A stretch of 6,220 nucleotides of DNA, taken from NCBI GenBank assembly GCA_023418055.1, contig JAEZDP010000381.1, positions 1-6,220 of the forward strand, in the 5' to 3' direction. Below are positions 1 through 4,296 of the stretch, one piece after another. Numbering within the stretch: the stretch's first letter is position 1; each line of letters opens with the position of its first letter. Source of the stretch: Acidobacteriota bacterium (GTDB lineage Bacteria; Acidobacteriota; Vicinamibacteria; Vicinamibacterales; Vicinamibacteraceae). The notes beneath the pieces were generated by a model. The model did no database searches and had not been told where the DNA came from. It saw nothing but the letters and a program-made list of their open reading frames with translations. Position numbers and translations under genes: made by a program.

Positions 1-43
1 ATCCGCGATCCGCGATCCGCGATCCCGCGATCCCCGATCCCCG
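1..43. repeat. Heptameric tandem repeat abutting a start codon
   Basis: Six head-to-tail units lie here: three perfect ATCCGCG units (1-21), one 8-bp variant ATCCCGCG (22-29) and two ATCCCCG variants (30-43). The next base begins the ATG of the hydrolase gene. The array may extend leftward beyond the window. It occupies the place where a ribosome binding site should be, and no purine-rich Shine-Dalgarno sequence is visible. Unit-number changes here could alter promoter spacing or translation of the downstream gene; that is inference. Confidence 0.85.
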
Positions 44-895
44 ATGCTTCGATCCCTCCTCGTCCTGACACTCGCGTCCCTCGCCGTCGTGCTGGTGGTG
101 CTCACGCTCGTGTGGCTCGGGCAGCGGCGGCTGATGTACTTCCCGTACGCCGAGGTGCCGTCGCCGTCCGCGGTCGGGCTGGCCGCCGCCGACGAGGTCG
201 AGGTAACCACCGCCGACGGTGTGGTGCTGGGGGCCTGGTACGTCGCGGCCGCGCGGCGTCCTCCCGACGGCCGGGCGTTCACGCTGCTCGTGTGCAACGG
301 GAACGCGGGCAATCGGGCGTTCCGTGCCGATCTGGCCCGCGCCTTTGCGGAGGCTGGGGTGGCGGTGCTGCTGTTCGACTACCGCGGCTTCGGCGACAGC
401 GAGGGCACGCCTCACGAGGCGGGCCTTGCGCTCGACGTGCGCGCCGCGCGCGACTGGCTCATCACGCGCCGCGGTGTGCCGGCACGCGACCTCGTGTACT
501 TCGGTGAGTCGCTCGGCGCGGCCGTGGCCATCGAGTTGGCCCTGCAACAGCCGCCCGCCGCGCTGGTGCTGCGCTCGCCGTTCACCTCGATGACCGACAT
601 GGCCTCGCTGCACTACCCGATGCTGCCGGCGGGGCTGCTGCTGCGTGACCGATTTCCGAGTCTTGATCGCATCGGCCGCATCCGCGCGCCGCTGCTCGTC
701 ATCGCGGGCGATCGCGATGCCATCGTGCCCCTCGCGCACAGCCGGCGGCTGTACGATGCCGCGCGCGAGCCGAAGACGTTCGCGCTGGTGGAGGGCGCCG
801 ACCACAACGACCCGGCGCTCACGGCTGGACCTGAGGTGGTGTCCTCCACGCTGCGCTGGCTGGCGACGCTCCCGCGTGACGACGCCGCATCGTGA
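44..895 (+). CDS. Membrane-anchored alpha/beta hydrolase (BEM46/YfhR-like)
   Basis: This 283-residue protein is a serine hydrolase of the alpha/beta fold, probably tethered to the membrane with its catalytic domain on one face; the substrate is unknown. Residues 4-25 form one hydrophobic segment followed by QRRLMYFP (28-34), the typical junction of BEM46/YfhR-type hydrolases, which supports the start at 44 despite the lack of a Shine-Dalgarno site. The oxyanion-hole strand is NGNAGN (85-90), the nucleophile elbow is GESLG with Ser156, the likely acid is Asp225 in GDRDAIVP, and the catalytic His is His254 in GADHND, so the triad looks intact and the length is normal. It converges on the wHTH-FHA gene with a 6-bp gap and no visible terminator. 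Nothing ties it functionally to the kinase cluster. The family call is firm; the enzymatic specificity (esterase, peptidase or lipase) cannot be read from the sequence. Confidence 0.9.
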   Translation: MLRSLLVLTLASLAVVLVVLTLVWLGQRRLMYFPYAEVPSPSAVGLAAADEVEVTTADGVVLGAWYVAAARRPPDGRAFTLLVCNGNAGNRAFRADLARAFAEAGVAVLLFDYRGFGDSEGTPHEAGLALDVRAARDWLITRRGVPARDLVYFGESLGAAVAIELALQQPPAALVLRSPFTSMTDMASLHYPMLPAGLLLRDRFPSLDRIGRIRAPLLVIAGDRDAIVPLAHSRRLYDAAREPKTFALVEGADHNDPALTAGPEVVSSTLRWLATLPRDDAAS

Positions 896-901
896 CGCCC
901 G

Positions 902-1582
902 TCAGGGTCGCCGCCGCGCGATGCGCTCGGTCGGTGCCGCCTGCGAAGCCTCCCACGTCCGGAAGGTGAGCGATACGGCTCCGAGGTCGACGACGTCGCC
1001 GTCGGCCAGCGGGTGACCTGAGGCGACGGGACGTCCCGCAACGAATGTGCCGTTGCGCGAGTCGAGGTCGTCGAGCGAAGCGCCGGCGGGGGTCACGCTG
1101 ATGCGGGCGTGGCGCCGCGAGACACCGGTGCGGTCGATCCACACGTCGCAGCGGGGATCGCGCCCGATGATGTTCTCGCCGCCATGGAGCGTGAACGACC
1201 GACCGTCGCTCTCGAGCCAGCACAACGCCGATGCGCGATCGTCCGGCGGCGGAGGCGGTGTTGGCGGCGCTTCGACGTCCCGCGCCTCGCCGCTGAAGGC
1301 ATAGCCCACCCGGTGGACCGTGCGGATGTAGCGTCCCTCGCGCGAGTCGTCGCCCAGCACCTGACGGATCTCGGCCACGACCACGCTCAGGTTGGCCTCG
1401 CTCACGAAGGTGTCCTGCCAGATGTGTTCGTGGATCTCGCGCTTGGTGACAACGGCCGGGCGCCGTTCGAGCAGCAGGCGCAGCAGGTCGAACGCTTTGG
1501 GCGAAAGATGACGGCGGCTGCCCGCCTCGAGCAGCTCGCGGCTGGCGCCATCGAAGGTGAAGCGGTCGAACGCGACTTTCAT
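902..1582 (-). CDS. Winged-helix DNA-binding / FHA domain transcriptional regulator
   Basis: This 226-residue soluble protein is predicted to be a phosphothreonine-responsive transcription factor. Residues 1-97 form an OmpR/CadC-type winged helix (Trans_reg_C): LSPKAFDLLRLLLE (27-39), TKREIHEHIW (46-55), the recognition-helix region VSEANLSVVVAEIRQVLGD (60-78) and the wing ending in YIRTVHRVGYAF (85-96). A proline-rich linker (106-113) leads to an FHA domain (about 118-208) with the key residues Gly140-Arg141, SRRH (155-158) and SRNGT (175-179), so phosphopeptide binding looks intact. The start at 1582 sits at the beginning of the wHTH fold. A longer in-frame start at 1678 would add 32 unrelated residues and overlap the divergent gene's start, so it is less likely. 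The pairing recalls EmbR (wHTH-BTAD-FHA), which binds the phosphorylated kinase PknH, but there is no BTAD domain here. Divergence from the FHA/phosphatase/kinase operon suggests it is controlled by that kinase and may regulate the shared promoter region. Confidence 0.9.
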   Translation of the reverse strand: MKVAFDRFTFDGASRELLEAGSRRHLSPKAFDLLRLLLERRPAVVTKREIHEHIWQDTFVSEANLSVVVAEIRQVLGDDSREGRYIRTVHRVGYAFSGEARDVEAPPTPPPPPDDRASALCWLESDGRSFTLHGGENIIGRDPRCDVWIDRTGVSRRHARISVTPAGASLDDLDSRNGTFVAGRPVASGHPLADGDVVDLGAVSLTFRTWEASQAAPTERIARRRP

Positions 1583-1596
1583 CCTGCCTGCAGAAT

Positions 1597-1613
1597 CCTT
1601 GGACAACCCTTGG
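1597..1613. repeat. CCTTGG direct repeats spaced 11 bp (candidate operator)
   Basis: Two identical CCTTGG hexamers start at 1597 and 1608, one helical turn apart. The match extends to CCTTGGAC versus CCTTGGGAC. They overlap the most promoter-like plus-strand hexamer (TTGGGA, 1610-1615) and lie just upstream of the wHTH-FHA start codon. OmpR-family domains bind head-to-tail to direct repeats of about this spacing, so autoregulation by the adjacent wHTH-FHA protein is plausible but unproven. Confidence 0.45.
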
Positions 1614-1617
1614 GACT

Positions 1618-1633
1618 TCCGGCCGAAGCCGGA
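1618..1633. repeat. Short perfect hairpin in the divergent region
   Basis: TCCGGC and GCCGGA (6 bp) flank a CGAA tetraloop. There is no T-run after it on either strand, so it is not an intrinsic terminator. It could be a leader hairpin in either transcript, or part of an inverted operator. Chance is also possible, since short GC stems are frequent in this DNA. Confidence 0.35.
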
Positions 1634-1670
1634 TGCATAGTACCCGAGGCGTGCGGGAGGCGCGGCAGTC

Positions 1671-2597
1671 ATGACCACGGGGAAGGCACCGAGCGGGAGG
1701 GCGATCTGGCGGGCGGTACGCGACGAGCTGCGCCTGAACCTGTATCCGCTGCCGTTCTCGACCGTCGCTCCTGCCGTCTACCACGTGTACCTCCATCCTG
1801 AGGACTTCGCCGCGATCGAGGGCGTGACGGGGCGACTGGCCGACCAGCTGCGGACGGCGCTGACCGAGGAAGTCGAGCGCGCCAATCGCGAGAAGGGCGG
1901 TGCCGTCCGGACCTGGCTGGCGCGGCTGCTCGAGCGCGAGGAGCTGCCGCCCATCGAAGTGCCGCCGTCGGGCTGGGAGGTGCATGTCCGGCCCGATCCC
2001 AACGACGAACTCACCCGCGGGCAACTCGGCATCGTCTCGACGCTGGCCCTGCCGCCGACGCCGGCCTACGGCGGCACGCCCACGACGCGCATCGTCCGCA
2101 GCGTGGTGGGCGAGGGCGGACGTTCGTCGAGCGTGACCGAGGCGCCGGCACCAGCTGGGAACGCGGGTGCCTCCGCGGGTCATGAAGACCGGCGTCCGGG
2201 CGAGCCGCCGCGTGCGGTCGTCACGACCGCTCGCAGTCAGCGCGACCGGGCGCGCCTCACCTACCACGACGATGACGGTGCGCACGTGTTCGTCATGCGT
2301 AAGGACACGGTGTCGATTGGGCGCGGCGGCAGCGCCGCCTGGGTGGACGTGCAGGTGGTGACGGGCGCGAAGGTCTCGCGTGAGCACGTGCGGCTGCGCA
2401 TCGACGATGCGGGGCGCGGCTTCGTGCAGGACGTCAGCCTGTGGGGCACCACGGTGGATGGGGAACCGATTCCCCCGGCGGTCAAGACGGCAGACGGCGT
2501 GGCGGGCCCCGGCCCGGAACATCCGTTGCCGAGGCGCGCGCGCATCACGCTCGCCGGTGCCGTGACCATCGAGTTCGAGACGCTGGAGGCGCCATGA
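1671..2597 (+). CDS. FhaA-like protein: DUF3662-type N-terminus plus C-terminal FHA domain
   Basis: This 308-residue cytoplasmic protein is predicted to be a phosphothreonine-binding adaptor for the downstream kinase. Residues 34-127 resemble the DUF3662 domain of actinobacterial FhaA: a strand-plus-acidic turn YHVYLHPEDF (37-46), a helix with LADQLRTALTEEVERAN (56-72), and a closing strand with WEVHVRPDPNDELTRGQLGI (102-121). A low-complexity Ala/Pro/Gly/Arg-rich linker (about 130-190) precedes an FHA domain (about 193-303) with IGRG (216-219) and SREH (236-239). The position usually occupied by Asn before GT is Trp258 (SLWGTTVDG, 256-264), so phosphopeptide contacts may differ from canonical FHA domains. 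A GGGAGG ribosome site lies 10 nt upstream. The stop overlaps the next ATG (ATGA). In mycobacteria FhaA links PknB-family signalling to envelope synthesis; an equivalent scaffold role here is inference. The N-terminal domain call is less certain than the FHA call. Confidence 0.85.
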   Translation: MTTGKAPSGRAIWRAVRDELRLNLYPLPFSTVAPAVYHVYLHPEDFAAIEGVTGRLADQLRTALTEEVERANREKGGAVRTWLARLLEREELPPIEVPPSGWEVHVRPDPNDELTRGQLGIVSTLALPPTPAYGGTPTTRIVRSVVGEGGRSSSVTEAPAPAGNAGASAGHEDRRPGEPPRAVVTTARSQRDRARLTYHDDDGAHVFVMRKDTVSIGRGGSAAWVDVQVVTGAKVSREHVRLRIDDAGRGFVQDVSLWGTTVDGEPIPPAVKTADGVAGPGPEHPLPRRARITLAGAVTIEFETLEAP

Positions 2598-2692
2598 CGT
2601 GGCACTACCTGCTGCACCTCGTGTTCCTGCTCGGGCTCGGCGCTACGGTGGCGGGCCTCGCGTGGCTGGCCTGGATGTTCGACCGTGAATGA
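2594..2692 (+). CDS. 32-residue single-span membrane microprotein
   Basis: This is a small open frame coding for 32 residues that match no family I recognise. Residues 6-29 form one hydrophobic helix, preceded by a short MTWHY N-terminus and followed by the charged tail DRE. Small residues Gly16/Ala20 and Ala17/Gly21 make small-xxx-small faces that could support helix packing, and Trp24 and Trp27 sit near the far interface. Three features argue that it is real: a GGAGG site (2585-2589) 4 nt before the ATG, an ATGA stop-start overlap with the FhaA-like gene, and an 8-nt overlap with the phosphatase gene, which leaves no intergenic DNA. Without it there would be an 87-bp gap in an otherwise tight operon. 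It may help assemble the membrane-bound phosphatase or kinase; this is inferred from position only. Confidence 0.7.
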   Translation: MTWHYLLHLVFLLGLGATVAGLAWLAWMFDRE

Positions 2693-4280
2693 CCTCGTGG
2701 CTGTCCCCGGACGCGTGCTGCAGGCGGCGGCGCTGAGTGACGCGGGACGCGTGCGCGCCAACAACGAAGACCTGCCGCTGCTCGACGCGTCGCGTGGCAT
2801 CTTCGGCGTCATCGACGGCGTGGGTGGTCACTCGGCTGGTGAACTGGCCGCTTCGATCGCGCGCGACGTCATCCTGCAGCGTCTTGCTCGTCCGCTCGGC
2901 ACGCCAGCCGAGCGTGTCCGCGAAGCGATTGCCATCGCCAACAACGAGATCTACAAGCGCGCGTCCACCTCGCCGGGGCTTGCCGGCATGACCTGCGTCC
3001 TGACGCTCGCCATCGTCGGCGACGGACGGCTGACCGTGGGCCACGTCGGCGACAGCCGGCTGTACAAGTTCGGGCGCGACGGGTATCGCAAGGTGACGCA
3101 CGACCACTCGCCCGTCGGCGAGCGGGAGGACGCCGAGGAGATCAGCGAGCAGGCGGCGATGCGCCATCCGCGCCGGCACGAGGTGTTCCGCGACGTCGGC
3201 AGCGCCCTGCGCGACAAGGACGAAGACGACTACGTGGAGGTCGTCGACGAGGCCTTCGGCGACGACGAGGCCATCCTCGTGTGCAGCGACGGTCTCACCG
3301 ACATGGTGCCGTCGAGCGAGGTGGACCGCCTGGTGCGGACGCACGCGGGTGACCCCGTCGCCCTGGTGTCGGCGCTCGTGGCTGCCGCCAACGAGGCGGG
3401 CGGGCGCGACAACGTCACGGCGGTGTATGCCGAAGGGCCGGCCTTTGCCAAGGCGGTTCGCGTGGCGCCGGATGCGCGCCCGGGTCGTCTGACGCGCGTC
3501 ATGTCGTCGATGCTGGCCAGTCGGGCGCTCTGGTTCAGTGTCGGTGCGGTGCTGGGTGTGGCTGGAGCGCTGCTGCTGGCCTGGCGTGTGCTCGAGGAGG
3601 CGCCGCTTGGCGCACGCACGCTGGCCGCCGCGCCCGTGGCAACCGAGGTCGTGCAGGCCCTGCCCGACGCGCTCTCCGCCGCGAGGCCAGGAGATGTCGT
3701 TCGCCTCGAGCCTGGCGTGTACCGCGAGACCGTCGTCGTGCCGCCGGGTGTATCCCTGGAGGCGCGGGTGCCTGGCGCGTCACGGTTCGAGCGTCCCGAC
3801 GATGCGCCTGCCGACTGGATTGCGATTACCGCAGACGGCGACATGGGTGGGCGCCTTGCCGGCCTGCGCATCGTCAACGACGGCGTGCAGGCCATGCGCG
3901 CTGGAGTGCGCGTGAGCGGGCAGGGGTGGTCGCTCGAGATGGTCCAATTCGAAGGGGCGATGACGGCCGCGGTCGAAGTCGAGGCCGACGCGTCGGTGTC
4001 GCTGCGCAGCAATCGTGTCGAGGTGGTGGGCGCCGTCCTGAAGCTGGTGGGCGCCGCGCACGTGGAAGGCACGGCGAACCTCTTCGTCGGGCCGGCGGGG
4101 CGTGCCGGTGGCGCTGCCACATCGTCGCCGCTGGCGGTGGCCGACGATGCGCAGATGGACATGCGCGGAAACGTGTTCGTGGGTTTCGGCGACGCGCTGC
4201 TCGACGGGCTTCCCGCGGCCGTCCGGGAACCGCTGGTCGCCGACAACGTCGTAGTGTCCAACGTGTCTCCTCGTCGTTGA
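2685..4280 (+). CDS. Transmembrane PP2C-type Ser/Thr phosphatase with extracytoplasmic beta-helix-like domain
   Basis: This 531-residue protein is predicted to remove phosphate from Ser/Thr residues written by the neighbouring kinase. The cytoplasmic PP2C domain spans about 12-250 and retains the metal-binding motifs: RANNED (24-29), VIDGVGGHSAGE with Asp44/Gly45 (42-53), GHVGDSRLY (119-127), SDGLTD with Asp202 (201-206) and GGRDNVT with Asp242 (239-245). A basic stretch (Arg265, 268, 271, 280) precedes one membrane span (282-300), which places the remainder outside the cytoplasm. Residues 317-531 begin with ALSAARPGDVVRLEPGVYRE (329-348), the opening signature of right-handed parallel beta-helix (pectin-lyase-like) proteins, followed by short Val-rich strand repeats. 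PstP of mycobacteria has PP2C plus a span but no such ectodomain. Start: GTG at 2685, overlapping the small gene by 8 nt; GTG at 2697 is an alternative. The catalytic call is firm; the beta-helix is judged from sequence rhythm. Confidence 0.92.
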   Translation: MNDLVAVPGRVLQAAALSDAGRVRANNEDLPLLDASRGIFGVIDGVGGHSAGELAASIARDVILQRLARPLGTPAERVREAIAIANNEIYKRASTSPGLAGMTCVLTLAIVGDGRLTVGHVGDSRLYKFGRDGYRKVTHDHSPVGEREDAEEISEQAAMRHPRRHEVFRDVGSALRDKDEDDYVEVVDEAFGDDEAILVCSDGLTDMVPSSEVDRLVRTHAGDPVALVSALVAAANEAGGRDNVTAVYAEGPAFAKAVRVAPDARPGRLTRVMSSMLASRALWFSVGAVLGVAGALLLAWRVLEEAPLGARTLAAAPVATEVVQALPDALSAARPGDVVRLEPGVYRETVVVPPGVSLEARVPGASRFERPDDAPADWIAITADGDMGGRLAGLRIVNDGVQAMRAGVRVSGQGWSLEMVQFEGAMTAAVEVEADASVSLRSNRVEVVGAVLKLVGAAHVEGTANLFVGPAGRAGGAATSSPLAVADDAQMDMRGNVFVGFGDALLDGLPAAVREPLVADNVVVSNVSPRR

Positions 4281-4296
4281 ACAGGTCGATCGGACG

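Larger units (their letters stand above)
1583..1670. promoter_or_regulatory. Divergent promoter/operator region
   Basis: This 88-bp gap between the divergent wHTH-FHA and FhaA-like genes must hold promoters for both directions. Two CCTTGG hexamers (1597-1602 and 1608-1613) repeat head-to-tail with start points 11 bp apart, the geometry usual for OmpR-family winged-helix dimers. A perfect small hairpin follows at 1618-1633. For the plus strand, TTGGGA (1610-1615) could be a -35 element, but no convincing -10 lies 17 bp downstream. For the minus strand, TACTAT (1642 to 1637) is a mediocre -10 candidate with no clear -35. The plus-strand ribosome site GGGAGG (1655-1660) is 10 nt before the ATG at 1671. 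Exact promoters cannot be assigned by eye in DNA this GC-rich. Confidence 0.6.

Noticed and set aside
1616..1634. Hairpin as an intrinsic terminator.
   Set aside because: There is no T-run on either strand, and it sits between divergent promoters where termination is not expected.
1583..1678. Upstream start at 1678 for the wHTH-FHA gene, giving 258 residues.
   Set aside because: The extra 32 residues precede the natural start of the winged-helix fold, show no conserved feature, and would overlap the divergent gene's start and remove the promoter region. It is not excluded.
819..2522. A 567-codon open frame on the minus strand spanning two genes.
   Set aside because: It is low-complexity and Arg/Pro/His-rich, lacks any recognisable domain, and runs antisense across the FhaA-like gene and out of frame through the wHTH-FHA gene. 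High GC makes such long spurious frames common.
2689..2691. ATG at 2689 as the phosphatase start.
   Set aside because: It is in a different frame from the PP2C domain. The in-frame candidates are GTG at 2685 and GTG at 2697.
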